Shown here: piece by piece, positions 40,836 to 48,972 of the stretch
How positions within the stretch are numbered: the stretch's first letter is position 1
How the letters are laid out: each line of letters starts with the position of its first letter
Source of the DNA: an uncultured Myxococcales bacterium
GTDB taxonomy: Bacteria > Myxococcota_A > Polyangia > Polyangiales > Polyangiaceae
Length of the DNA stretch: 56,436 nucleotides
Reading direction: 5' to 3'
NCBI GenBank assembly: GCA_937872925.1
Contig: CALMUT010000170.1
Coordinates: 1 to 56,436, forward strand
Translations under genes and position numbers: made by a program
The notes under the pieces: model-generated
The model's input: the letters and a program-made list of their open reading frames with translations, nothing else
Database searches by the model: none
What the model was told of the DNA's origin: nothing

Positions 40836-41858
40836 ATGCAGATCCTCGTCACGGGCGGCGCCGGCTACATCGGAACGCCGCTTTGTCTGCGACTGCTTGA
40901 ACTCGGACACGGTGTTACGTGCTGGGATCCGGGCCTATTCGGTTTCCATTTCCCGTCTCCGCTTCCTGGACTCGACCTTCGCGCGCGACGTGTGCAGGAC
41001 ATGAGCGCACAGGACTTCGAGCAGATCGCGCCGCAATGGGTGCTGCACCTCTCTGGGCTTTCCAACGACCCCATGGCCAATTTCGCGCCGCAAATGAACT
41101 GGGAGGAAAACACTCGCGCAAGCGAACACGTGGGCGCCCTAGCGAAGAAGTTCGATGTCCCACTGGTTTTTGCCAGTAGCGCAAGCGTCTACGGATACCA
41201 GCCCGACGCGATCTTGACCGAGGACTGCGACGTGTCCCCGATTGGGCACTACTCGGAATCCAAAGCAGCAGCAGAGCGCTGGCTGAGCGATCATGTACCA
41301 CGGGTGTTCTGTCTGCGGCAGGCAACGGTAATGGGTTGGTCCCCGCGCATGCGCTTCGACTTACTGACGAACGGCATGACGCTCTCCGCCTTTAGCCAGG
41401 GCCGGATTCAAGTCTTGTATGGCGGGAGAGAGGCGCGCCCGCAAGTGCACGTGCTCGATTTAGTAGAAGCCTACGTGCGGGTGCTATCCACGCCAAGGCT
41501 TGCCACCGGCGTGTACAATGTAAGCTCTTCCAATGACAACGTGATGGGCTTGGCGCAGGTCATTCAGTCCCAGCTGAAACAGCAATATGGGCGTTGCATC
41601 GAACTGGCTGTGACCGACGAAGCCAGGAAGCATCGCAGCTACAACCTGTCCAGCCAGCGGCTGACCGACGCCACGGGTTGGCGTGCCACGCGGAGCGTCG
41701 CGGATACTGTCGACGAGCTCTGCATCAGACTTTCGGAACCCGACTTCGACCCGCACGATCCCCGCATGCTGAACATCGCCTGGATGAAGCTGCTATTCGA
41801 CGCACAGTCGATACTCGACCGCGCGGGTCGAATCGATACGACCGACCGCGGACAATGA
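40836..41858 (+). CDS. NAD-dependent epimerase/dehydratase (extended SDR)
   Basis: 340 residues. N-terminal VTGGAGYIGTPLCLRLL, FASSASVYGYQPD and catalytic HYSESKAAAE (Y-x3-K) show an NDP-sugar epimerase/dehydratase. RQATVMGWSPRMRFDLLTN and QVHVLDLVEAYVRVL are family loops. Likely supplies an epimerised or deoxygenated NDP-sugar. Its stop overlaps the start of the methyltransferase gene (ATGA), so sugar methylation is a likely next step (inference). Confidence 0.9.
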   Translation: MQILVTGGAGYIGTPLCLRLLELGHGVTCWDPGLFGFHFPSPLPGLDLRARRVQDMSAQDFEQIAPQWVLHLSGLSNDPMANFAPQMNWEENTRASEHVGALAKKFDVPLVFASSASVYGYQPDAILTEDCDVSPIGHYSESKAAAERWLSDHVPRVFCLRQATVMGWSPRMRFDLLTNGMTLSAFSQGRIQVLYGGREARPQVHVLDLVEAYVRVLSTPRLATGVYNVSSSNDNVMGLAQVIQSQLKQQYGRCIELAVTDEARKHRSYNLSSQRLTDATGWRATRSVADTVDELCIRLSEPDFDPHDPRMLNIAWMKLLFDAQSILDRAGRIDTTDRGQ

Positions 41859-42715
41859 CCGTTGAGGCAGCGCCATGCTCTTCGAGTGGGGCCGCCGAGA
41901 CATGCGCAGCGTGTGGCGGACGACTCTTCCTGCTCTCCTATCGACTGACAGAGCACGTCATCCTTCGATGCGACGCTTGCGGCCTTGGCTCCGCCTTCCC
42001 GAAACCCACGCCGGCGTCTCTCAAATCACTCTATGCAAGCCCGGACTACTTCCAGGGAAGCGCCTACTACTTGGACTACGTGGGGCATGCGGCAAACTAT
42101 CGCCGCTTGGCCCAAAAGGTGATCGCTCGGGTCACGCGACACCGGACGCCACCGGGTCGCTGGTTCGACGTTGGCGCGGCCGCGGGCTTCTTCATGCAAG
42201 AGGCGAAAGCAGCCGGCTGGAACGTGGCCGGCCTCGAACCGTGCCCAGAGATGGCGCAGCACGCTCGCGGCGCCGGCCTGAATGTAGACTCCGCGTTATT
42301 CGAAGAGTACTCGCTCGGCGACGCCTCACAGACGGTGGTAACGTTTTTGGATTCCTTGGAGCATTTCCTAGATCCTAGGGCAGCACTGGACAAGGCACGG
42401 CACGCTCTCGAACCGGGCGGGCTCGTCGTGATCCACACGCCCAACGTCGGTTCCTTGGCCGCACGTATTCTCCGTGCTCGCTGGCCTCACCTCACACCAC
42501 CGGAGCACTTGCATTACTTTAGTCGAACCTCCTTGCGACTGATGCTGGAGCGCGCCGGGTTCGAAATGCTGTCCCTAGACACTCTCGGACACTACTTCTC
42601 CCTTCAGGAACTGTCGCGCCGGCTGCTGAAGACGAGAAAGCCTATGCGATATCTGGGACGGAGATCCTTTTACGTCGATGCGGGCGACTTGTTCGCAATA
42701 GCGAAAGTTCGCTAG
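41855..42715 (+). CDS. zinc-ribbon class I SAM-dependent methyltransferase
   Basis: 286 residues from the overlapping ATG (ATGA). The N-terminus has a zinc ribbon (CAACGG...LRCDACG), then YASPDYFQGSAYYLDY, the SAM motif FDVGAAAGFFMQEA, VAGLEPCPEMA, and FLDSLEHFLDPRAALD and HTPNVGSLAARILRARWPHLTPPEHLHYFSR. This is the Methyltransf_23-type architecture found in many O-antigen and glycan clusters, where it methylates sugars or lipid-linked glycans. It probably works with the SDR at 40836. Confidence 0.88.
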   Translation: MTVEAAPCSSSGAAETCAACGGRLFLLSYRLTEHVILRCDACGLGSAFPKPTPASLKSLYASPDYFQGSAYYLDYVGHAANYRRLAQKVIARVTRHRTPPGRWFDVGAAAGFFMQEAKAAGWNVAGLEPCPEMAQHARGAGLNVDSALFEEYSLGDASQTVVTFLDSLEHFLDPRAALDKARHALEPGGLVVIHTPNVGSLAARILRARWPHLTPPEHLHYFSRTSLRLMLERAGFEMLSLDTLGHYFSLQELSRRLLKTRKPMRYLGRRSFYVDAGDLFAIAKVR

Positions 42716-42737
42716 GCGAAAGGAAGCGGACGACCCA

Positions 42738-44651
42738 ATGCCCTCGCACCAACGTTTCCACCCCGTGGTGCGCAACCTGGGTCTGTTGGCGTTCTTTTCC
42801 TGCCTGATCGGGCTGAGTTGGGAGGAGCTGTTCAAAGATCCCCAGGCCACCGGTTTCGGCGACTATCAGTTCTTTCACCACTCTTGGGAAGCGGCCCGGG
42901 TGGCGTGGTACGGCGAGGGACAAGCGCCACTGTGGAATCCGTTTCAATGCGGAGGCATTCCGGACTGGGCAGACCCCCAAGCGCAGTTCTTTCACCCGCT
43001 ATACGCCCTCACGGGCTTCCTCGGCACAACTCTCGCCCTCAAGGTCTTCCTGTGCTTGCACGCACTCTTCGGTTGTTTCGGCATGTACCACTTAGCCCGG
43101 CACCAAGGGCTACAGTGGTTCGGCGCTCTGACCGCAGCGACGATCTGGGTGGGCTCGGGCTTCTTCGCGTGGCATTGCGGAACCGGCCACGGCAACTTCA
43201 TCGCGTTCTACCTCGCTCCCTGGGCTGTGCTGCTGTGGCGACGTGCTGTCGCTGACGTGCGATTCGCGCCGCTTCTGGCCTTGGTATTGAGCGGCGCTAT
43301 TTACGCGGGGGGCGCCTACGCTTTTCCGTTTTTTGCACTCTTGCTAGGCGTGGAGGTCACGCTTCAGATGCTGAAGCCAACGCCCCAGACTGAAACGCGC
43401 ACGGGCATTGTCGTGGCGGGATCTGTGACCGTCCTGTTGACGCTGACGCTTTGCGCCCTGCGTCTGCTGCCGATCCTTGAACACCTCGGATACTATCCGC
43501 GCCTCGTGGGGGGCAACGACAGCATCCGCCTGGGAGAATTGCTGCAGATGCTGACGCGCGATGACGCGCGTGGTCCAGGAACGCGCTTTGGCGGGCACCC
43601 ATGGAGTTGGAGTGAGTACGGAAGCTACATCGGCTACCCCGCGGTGCTGCTGGGACTTGGCGGCGGCCTCCGTGCACTGCTTCTGAGGGTCCACGGACGT
43701 GTGCTGGTGGGCACGGTGCTCTTTGCCATGCTCACCCTTGGACACACCGGACTCATTTCGCCATGGACGCTGCTGCACCAACTCCCTGTCTTCGACTCCT
43801 TGCGCGTGCCCACACGATTCGTCGTGCTTTTTCTACTGTACTTCTCGCTGCTCGCAGGCACCGCCCTCGATGGGATCCGTGCGCGACGGCCCCGGCGTTT
43901 CGGACGCTTTGAATTCGGTAGCGGGGCCCATGGTTGGCTGCGACACGCCGTGCCCTGGGCGTGCTTGCTCTGGATCAGTGTCTCGTTGATCCAACACCAC
44001 CGGTCTGTGCTGCGAGGGATGTGGCGAGACAAACCCGTGGTCGCGGCGGCGTCGCAGCGTTCTCCGCAGCTATTCATTGCTGCGATGCCCAAGGCTCACC
44101 AGCCTTGGGCGCAACATCCGGCGCCCGCGCAGTTCCCGTCAGCCAATCTGGGGACGGGATTCTGTTATACGGGGATGGCGTACCGGCCAGCGCCAGGGCT
44201 GTGGGCGGGCAAAGTTGCCCAGGTGCGGGTCACGGAAGGGGCTGTAGAGTCCTGGGGCAACTCCACCCGAAGCTTTTGGGCCGTGGTCGCGCTGCCTAAT
44301 CCGGCTCGGGTGATCTTCAATCAAACCTATTCCCCGGGATGGCGCGCAGACACGGGTGAGCTGACGCTGACCCGCGGCCGGATTGCCGTGGACCTACCGC
44401 CGGGACGACATCGAGTCGAAATCGAATATCGGCCCGTGCTTTTTCCCTGGGCCGTCGGGATTTCCATTCTGGGCGCCCTCCTGGCGCTCTGGGTCGGACT
44501 GCTTGGCCATCGTCTCACGCGCGTGCGCAGCAAAGCGACTTTGACCCTCGGCTGCGTCGCGCTGGCAGTGATCACGAGCTTCGCATACGCGCGCGCCCCC
44601 AAGTGGGCGTACGACGAACAGACACCTGACAAGTTCCGAGCAAGCCAGTAG
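42738..44651 (+). CDS. YfhO-like multi-spanning membrane protein (GT-C-type)
   Basis: 637 residues with about a dozen hydrophobic segments. After TM1 comes an external loop GFGDYQFFHHSWEAARVAWYG...LWNPFQCGGIPDW, the hallmark of YfhO-family proteins, which glycosylate lipoteichoic or surface glycans with undecaprenyl-linked sugars. The C-terminal half has a beta-rich extracytoplasmic part (RVIFNQTYSPGWRADTGELTLTRGRIAVDLPPGRHRVEIEYRP) and a last TM pair. It lies 22 bp after the methyltransferase gene. Likely adds a side sugar outside the membrane (inference). Confidence 0.82.
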   Translation: MPSHQRFHPVVRNLGLLAFFSCLIGLSWEELFKDPQATGFGDYQFFHHSWEAARVAWYGEGQAPLWNPFQCGGIPDWADPQAQFFHPLYALTGFLGTTLALKVFLCLHALFGCFGMYHLARHQGLQWFGALTAATIWVGSGFFAWHCGTGHGNFIAFYLAPWAVLLWRRAVADVRFAPLLALVLSGAIYAGGAYAFPFFALLLGVEVTLQMLKPTPQTETRTGIVVAGSVTVLLTLTLCALRLLPILEHLGYYPRLVGGNDSIRLGELLQMLTRDDARGPGTRFGGHPWSWSEYGSYIGYPAVLLGLGGGLRALLLRVHGRVLVGTVLFAMLTLGHTGLISPWTLLHQLPVFDSLRVPTRFVVLFLLYFSLLAGTALDGIRARRPRRFGRFEFGSGAHGWLRHAVPWACLLWISVSLIQHHRSVLRGMWRDKPVVAAASQRSPQLFIAAMPKAHQPWAQHPAPAQFPSANLGTGFCYTGMAYRPAPGLWAGKVAQVRVTEGAVESWGNSTRSFWAVVALPNPARVIFNQTYSPGWRADTGELTLTRGRIAVDLPPGRHRVEIEYRPVLFPWAVGISILGALLALWVGLLGHRLTRVRSKATLTLGCVALAVITSFAYARAPKWAYDEQTPDKFRASQ

Positions 44652-44733
44652 CCCGACCCCAATGCACCCGACGCGCCCGCTGCGACGCTGCGCCAACGCG
44701 ACGCTAAATCGGGCGCACGCATCCGTAGGCATG

Positions 44734-44765
44734 CGGGGCAGCCCGCCCATTTGGGCGACGCCCCG
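44734..44765. other. hairpin in the gap after the YfhO-like gene
   Basis: CGGGGC/GCCCCG (6 bp) encloses an internal loop and a GCCC-ATTT-GGGC stem, 82 bp after the stop at 44651. No T-run follows. It could be an RNA terminator-like or stabilising stem before the next gene. Nothing else is seen in 44652-44828. Confidence 0.35.
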
Positions 44766-44828
44766 CGGACGGCAGGGCACAAGCCGCGCGCGTTGACAGC
44801 CTGGCGGCTCGCCGGCACCCTTGGATGA

Positions 44829-45656
44829 ATGCCGTCACTTTCCGTGGTCGTTCCCGTGTGGAACGGCGCCAGGTTTGTCGGTGAGAACCTGGCTCTCATT
44901 GCCGACTACCTAGCGTCCAGGGGAGACGGTGAGCTGCTTGTGGTCGACGACGGCAGCAGCGACAGTACCGTAAGCGTCGTCCAGGAAGCGATGGCACGAA
45001 CGTCGACACGCGTCCCGAGTCGCATGCTGACCAACGAACGCAACCGTGGGAAAGGCTACTCTGTGCGCCGCGGGCTGCTGGCTGCGCGGGGGGATCTGCG
45101 ACTGTTTGTTGACGCCGACTTGACCTACCCGTGTGACAACTTCCAGGCAGTGGAGCAGGCGCTGCTGCGTGGGGCGGACCTGGCCGTGGCAAGCCGCGTG
45201 CACCCCGACAGCCGCTACGTGATGGCGCCAGAGTTTTTCCGGCACGTGTATACGCGCCATCACCTGGGCCGCTTGTTCAATGCCGTTGTACAACGCGGGG
45301 TCGTGCGTGGGATCTCCGACACCCAGGCAGGGCTCAAGGGGTTTCGCCGGCAGACCGTGATCAACTTGCTTCCGCGGGTGAAGATGGAGCGCTTCGCGTT
45401 CGACGTCGAGCTCTTGTTTCTTGCCCAGCGCATGGGATTGCGCATCGAGGAAGTGCCCGTCACGTTCATCTATTGCAAGGAGCCCAGCTCTCTGCAATTG
45501 GCGCGGGACGGAGCACAGATGCTCGGTGACCTGCTCGAAATCCGCAGCCGCGCGCGACGTGGCGCATACGACGGCGCGCCGGATCTAGCCGCCGTCGTCC
45601 CCGAACCCGGCGAGCACGCAACGGAACGGCCTGCTCGTCACAAGATTTCGAGATAG
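44829..45656 (+). CDS. dolichyl-phosphate-sugar synthase-like family 2 glycosyltransferase
   Basis: 275 residues, GT2 of the DPM1/GtrB type: SVVVPVWNGARFV, LLVVDDGSSDSTVSVV, NRGKGYSVRRGLLAARGD, LFVDADLTYPCDNF (DxD), DTQAGLKGFRR and EEVPVTFIY. Such enzymes make polyprenyl-phosphate sugars, the donors of GT-C/YfhO/TMTC-type membrane transferases. It therefore fits as the donor supplier for the YfhO-like protein at 42738 and the TMTC-like protein at 12064 (inference). No membrane helices follow the core. The 3' end overlaps the convergent deacetylase gene by 19 bp. Confidence 0.9.
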   Translation: MPSLSVVVPVWNGARFVGENLALIADYLASRGDGELLVVDDGSSDSTVSVVQEAMARTSTRVPSRMLTNERNRGKGYSVRRGLLAARGDLRLFVDADLTYPCDNFQAVEQALLRGADLAVASRVHPDSRYVMAPEFFRHVYTRHHLGRLFNAVVQRGVVRGISDTQAGLKGFRRQTVINLLPRVKMERFAFDVELLFLAQRMGLRIEEVPVTFIYCKEPSSLQLARDGAQMLGDLLEIRSRARRGAYDGAPDLAAVVPEPGEHATERPARHKISR

Positions 45657-46459
45657 CCGACGGCTTGATACCCGCGCTGCTTGAGGATCGCTGACAGCTC
45701 GGGGTCTTCCAGAGCCGCAAGCTCTTGCGGTCCGGCGTGACGCGCGCCCACGGTTGCCAAAGAGTGCGGCGTATCCCCTTCCCGAGGATGCACCACCCAC
45801 TCGACCACGTCGTCGCGCAGCCGGGCGGCCAACTCTAAGGCCTCGCGGCGGAAGTGTGCGCTTCCGGTCAACTCCAAGCCAACTACCGGACGCACAGGCA
45901 CACCCGCTTTGCGAGCGGCGCTCGCTAGACCCTTCCCCAGGCTGCGCAGCAAGACCCCGCGCGGCCCGCCCCGCCACGGCGGCGCCCGTTCCAGTGGCAC
46001 ACGCACGTGCGGACAGGCGCGGCGCACAGCCTCTCGGAGAATCACGTCGCGGATCACCGGGAAGGCATGAGCGTGATGGTGCCCGTTGATGTGCGTGGGC
46101 GTCACTCCAAAGTCTTGAAGCGCATCGAGTTGTGCCATCAACTCGCGCTCGATGCAGCGAGGTGAAAGCCGGGAACGCACCGTGGCAAGCAGCACCCGTG
46201 GCAAGCCAAGAAAGTCGCCGGCGGCGTTGGTCAGGCCTGGCTGCGCCCCGAACAACGCGCGCCCTTCCGTGACGCAAAAATGCAGCCCGATGCCAGCTCC
46301 TAGCTCCGCGAGTTCCGCGATCACGGCACGCTGCGGAGCCGCGGTCACGCAGACACTCACCTCCTTGACCAGCCCGGCGCGCACGGCCCTCAGGATCCCC
46401 CGGTCGATCTCCTCGCTCATGCCGAGATCGTCAGCGTTAAAGATGATGGATCGGCTCAC
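45638..46459 (-). CDS. ChbG/YdjC family carbohydrate deacetylase
   Basis: 273 residues from GTG 46459 (GTGA with the methyltransferase stop). Metal-site motifs are IIFNADDLGMSEEIDRGI (DD), GLHFCVTEG (LH), HINGHHHAHAFP (HxxxH) and EWVVHPREG (HP). The family removes N-acetyl groups from chitooligosaccharides and similar sugars. Hopanoid-sugar deacetylases (HpnK) are close relatives and are an alternative assignment. The context with glycosyltransferases fits glycan or glycolipid deacetylation. Confidence 0.88.
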   Translation of the reverse strand: MSRSIIFNADDLGMSEEIDRGILRAVRAGLVKEVSVCVTAAPQRAVIAELAELGAGIGLHFCVTEGRALFGAQPGLTNAAGDFLGLPRVLLATVRSRLSPRCIERELMAQLDALQDFGVTPTHINGHHHAHAFPVIRDVILREAVRRACPHVRVPLERAPPWRGGPRGVLLRSLGKGLASAARKAGVPVRPVVGLELTGSAHFRREALELAARLRDDVVEWVVHPREGDTPHSLATVGARHAGPQELAALEDPELSAILKQRGYQAVGYLEIL

Positions 46460-47061
46460 GGGGTCGCTTTCCGAGTGGCCAGCACGACGCGAGATATCGC
46501 GGTTGCGCGTACGTCCATCTGTGCCTCGAATCCAGCGCGTTGCACCATCTGCTGCATTTCCACGGCCTCGAACAATCGCACAGGCACGCCCCAGGCGCGA
46601 TGATACATCTGGTAGGCATTGCCCCAGGCTCCGCGCCGCGGGTAGAGCGCGACCAACGGCCCGCCGTCCCTCAGATGCCGGCGGATCCCACTGAGCGCCC
46701 CGACCGGGTCCGAACAGAATTCGAGCGCGCCCAGGCAGATGGCCTTGTCGAAGCGTTGATCCAGTGAAAGGCGGCACAAGTCAGCGCAGACTGCATCGAC
46801 GCCTGCTTTGCGGCAGGCAGCAACCATCGCCTCAGAGGCATCGACGCCGAGCACCCTCGCGCCGGCAGCCTGAATCCAAGCGGAGTCAAAACCTGCGCCA
46901 CAACCCGCGTCCAGCACCCGATCGCCGGGCCGAAGCCCAAGCAGCGCACGCACCACGGCACGTTCCCGGCTGCGGAGCGCGCCGACCGGTCCCTTGGCCA
47001 TGCGACGCCGATAACCGGCGGCGCGCGTACCGAAGCGCGCGAGGGCTGCGGGGTTGATCAT
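46456..47061 (-). CDS. class I SAM-dependent methyltransferase
   Basis: 201 residues. It has the SAM motif VLDAGCGAGFDSAWI, LGVDASEAMV, DKAICLGALEFCSDPVGALSGIRRHLRDGG and ALYPRRGAWGNAYQMYHRA. It resembles UbiE/Methyltransf_11-type enzymes. ATG 47061 lies 11 bp after the stop-strand neighbour and the stop overlaps the ChbG start. Methyl acceptor unknown; the pairing with a deacetylase suggests a glycolipid or sugar. Confidence 0.87.
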   Translation of the reverse strand: MINPAALARFGTRAAGYRRRMAKGPVGALRSRERAVVRALLGLRPGDRVLDAGCGAGFDSAWIQAAGARVLGVDASEAMVAACRKAGVDAVCADLCRLSLDQRFDKAICLGALEFCSDPVGALSGIRRHLRDGGPLVALYPRRGAWGNAYQMYHRAWGVPVRLFEAVEMQQMVQRAGFEAQMDVRATAISRVVLATRKATP

Positions 47062-47072
47062 GCTGCCGTGAC

Positions 47073-47942
47073 TCAGACTTCCGGCAAGCGCACGCGCTTT
47101 TCGGCCTCGGGGGCGATGGGCTGGCCACCGTCACGCTCCGCCACGGCCTGCTTGAATCCGACGGCTTCGGCCCGTTGCTTGAACCACAAGCCTTCGGGCG
47201 TGTGGCGCGCGATCCCATCACACAACGTGGCCAGCACCTGGGTGCTCACCAGACCCATGTTCTCGTAGGCCTGATTGATGACAAGCTTCTGCATCATGAG
47301 CTGGTTCTTCGGGACCGCTGCCATGCGCAATGCCATCGCGGCTACGTGCGCGTCCAAGTCTGCATCCGGCACCGCCTCCGACACGAGCCCCATCGCCTGA
47401 GCTGCTCGCCCATCCACGAGATCTCCCGTCAAGAGCATGCGTTTGGCTCGCTCGGCGCCGACCCGAAACACCCACATCGCCGTCGTCGGGCAGCCCCAAA
47501 CCCGCGCGGGGGGATAGCCAATCTTCGCGTCGTTCGCCATGACGACCAGGTCACAGGAAAGCGCGATGTCGCTCCCGCCGGCAACGGCATAGCCGTGTAC
47601 TTTCGCGATGGTCGGCTTGTGGCTGCGCCACAGCGACTGAAAGTCCAGAGTGTTCTGGTACATCATGCGGAAGTCGACGGTGGGGTCCCAGGGCATGCTC
47701 TGGACGCCAGGGTTTTCCCCCTGCGTCTGAGCATATGCCATCAAGTCGTAGCCGGCGCAGAAGGCACGACCGGCCCCTGTCAGCAGAATGACATGCACCG
47801 CGTCGTCCTTGCCCGCGCGTTCGACCGCTGCGCGGATCTCGCGGGGCATATGATGATCGATCGCGTTCAGACGATCGGGGCGGTTTAGGGTGATCGTGGC
47901 AACGCGATCGTCCACCGCGTACTGGATACTAAGATAGCTCAC
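47073..47942 (-). CDS. enoyl-CoA hydratase/isomerase (crotonase) family protein
   Basis: 289 residues. Crotonase fold with ATITLNRPDRLNAID, GAGRAFCAGYDL (oxyanion-hole loop), KVHGYAVAGGSDIALSCDLVV (second oxyanion Gly), and RMLLTGDLVDGRAAQAMGLVSEAV. The usual catalytic Glu pair of hydratases is not evident: the loop after GGSDIALSCDL carries PPARVWGCPTT, so isomerase, lyase or hydrolase activity is possible. GTG 47942 has a strong Shine-Dalgarno (47951-47957). Probably fatty acid or acyl-CoA metabolism; link to the glycan locus is unclear. Confidence 0.88.
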   Translation of the reverse strand: MSYLSIQYAVDDRVATITLNRPDRLNAIDHHMPREIRAAVERAGKDDAVHVILLTGAGRAFCAGYDLMAYAQTQGENPGVQSMPWDPTVDFRMMYQNTLDFQSLWRSHKPTIAKVHGYAVAGGSDIALSCDLVVMANDAKIGYPPARVWGCPTTAMWVFRVGAERAKRMLLTGDLVDGRAAQAMGLVSEAVPDADLDAHVAAMALRMAAVPKNQLMMQKLVINQAYENMGLVSTQVLATLCDGIARHTPEGLWFKQRAEAVGFKQAVAERDGGQPIAPEAEKRVRLPEV

Positions 47943-47950
47943 GCGACGTC

Positions 47951-47957
47951 CTCCTCG
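47951..47957 (-). promoter_or_regulatory. Shine-Dalgarno GAGGAGG for crotonase gene
   Basis: Read on the - strand, GAGGAGG lies 8 nt before the GTG at 47942, which supports this non-ATG start. Confidence 0.7.
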
Positions 47958-47988
47958 GAGGGCACGCTACTCTAAATTGCCGCGGATG

Positions 47989-48972
47989 CTACCGGCGCTT
48001 GCGAGCGACGAAACTCGTGAACTTCAGCTTCAAAGCGTCCAGGCGCTGCGCAAGCTGCTTGTCGGCGCCCTGTTTAGCGCCCTCGATCAGTCCCGGCGTC
48101 GATGCGTCCTCGACGATCAGCAGGGACTTCTGGATCTCCAATGCCAGGGTGGCATCCCCATGGTGGCGCACGAATGCCTGCACCAGAACTTTAGCCGCGC
48201 CGCTCCGAACCACCGCGGCCTCTCCGCGCTGCTTCAGCTCGGGCGTCTCCCACGCCCAGGAGTTTCCGACGTCACCCAGAGCTGCAAGTGCCAGCTTTCG
48301 CTCGTCGTAGTCGAGGTTTCCGCGTAGGAGTCCGTCGAGGGTAGAAACGATCACGGGACGACGGCAGTCTCCGATGGCGCTGAGCACGGCCCGGCGCCGC
48401 TCACCCGGCGTCTGGGTCAAGGAGACAAGCAGTTGCGTCGCCTCGGTGCTGCCGATGCGCCCAAGGGCTTCCGCTGCTGCGCGAACGACCCAATAGTCTT
48501 GCTCCTTTTGTGCGATGCGTGACAACACCGGCACCGCCCGGACGTCGCGCTTGCGTCCCACGGACTCGATGAGACTGACCCGCACGGCGAGCCACGCCGT
48601 CGGCGTCAAAGGACCGCGCTCGACCCCCTGCAGTGCCAGTTGCTCGAGCATTGGCAGAAGCGCGTCCGGCCCCAGAGCGTCCAGGCCGCGCGTCAACGAA
48701 GCGAGGCGTCCGCGCCGCTGCTTGTCCCGTAGGGCCGCCTGCGCCAGCACGCTACGTACCGCGCCGAATACCGCGGGATTAGCCACCCGATGCGCGGCAA
48801 CGTCGCGACGCAAGATCTTCAGTTGAGCAGCCTCCAGATCCGAGGGCTGCAGCACCACACCTCGCGCCGCTGCGGGCGCCGCGTCCGCGACAGAGGCGCT
48901 GAGCCAAAGGCCGCAAGTCAGAACTACGGGCAACGCGATTCGACAGAACCGCGGGATTCGCGTGAGTTTCAT
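47989..48972 (-). CDS. secreted HEAT-repeat protein
   Basis: 327 residues from ATG 48972. Signal peptide MKLTRIPRFCRIALPVVLTC...ASVADA with a likely cut after ADA-A. Residues about 60-310 are helical HEAT-like repeats (AVPVLSRIAQKEQDYWVVRAAAEALGRIGS, LLVSLTQTPGERRRAVLSAIGD, DYDERKLALAALGDVG). HEAT solenoids bind proteins. The ATG overlaps the stop of the PAD gene (ATGA), so it is probably made with PAD and may recruit or regulate it, or its substrate, in the cell envelope (inference). Confidence 0.85.
   Translation of the reverse strand: MKLTRIPRFCRIALPVVLTCGLWLSASVADAAPAAARGVVLQPSDLEAAQLKILRRDVAAHRVANPAVFGAVRSVLAQAALRDKQRRGRLASLTRGLDALGPDALLPMLEQLALQGVERGPLTPTAWLAVRVSLIESVGRKRDVRAVPVLSRIAQKEQDYWVVRAAAEALGRIGSTEATQLLVSLTQTPGERRRAVLSAIGDCRRPVIVSTLDGLLRGNLDYDERKLALAALGDVGNSWAWETPELKQRGEAAVVRSGAAKVLVQAFVRHHGDATLALEIQKSLLIVEDASTPGLIEGAKQGADKQLAQRLDALKLKFTSFVARKRR

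Noticed and set aside
44652..44828. Small RNA or gene in the gap after the YfhO-like gene
   Set aside because: Only a GC-rich hairpin without a T-run; no start codon with a Shine-Dalgarno in a sensible frame.
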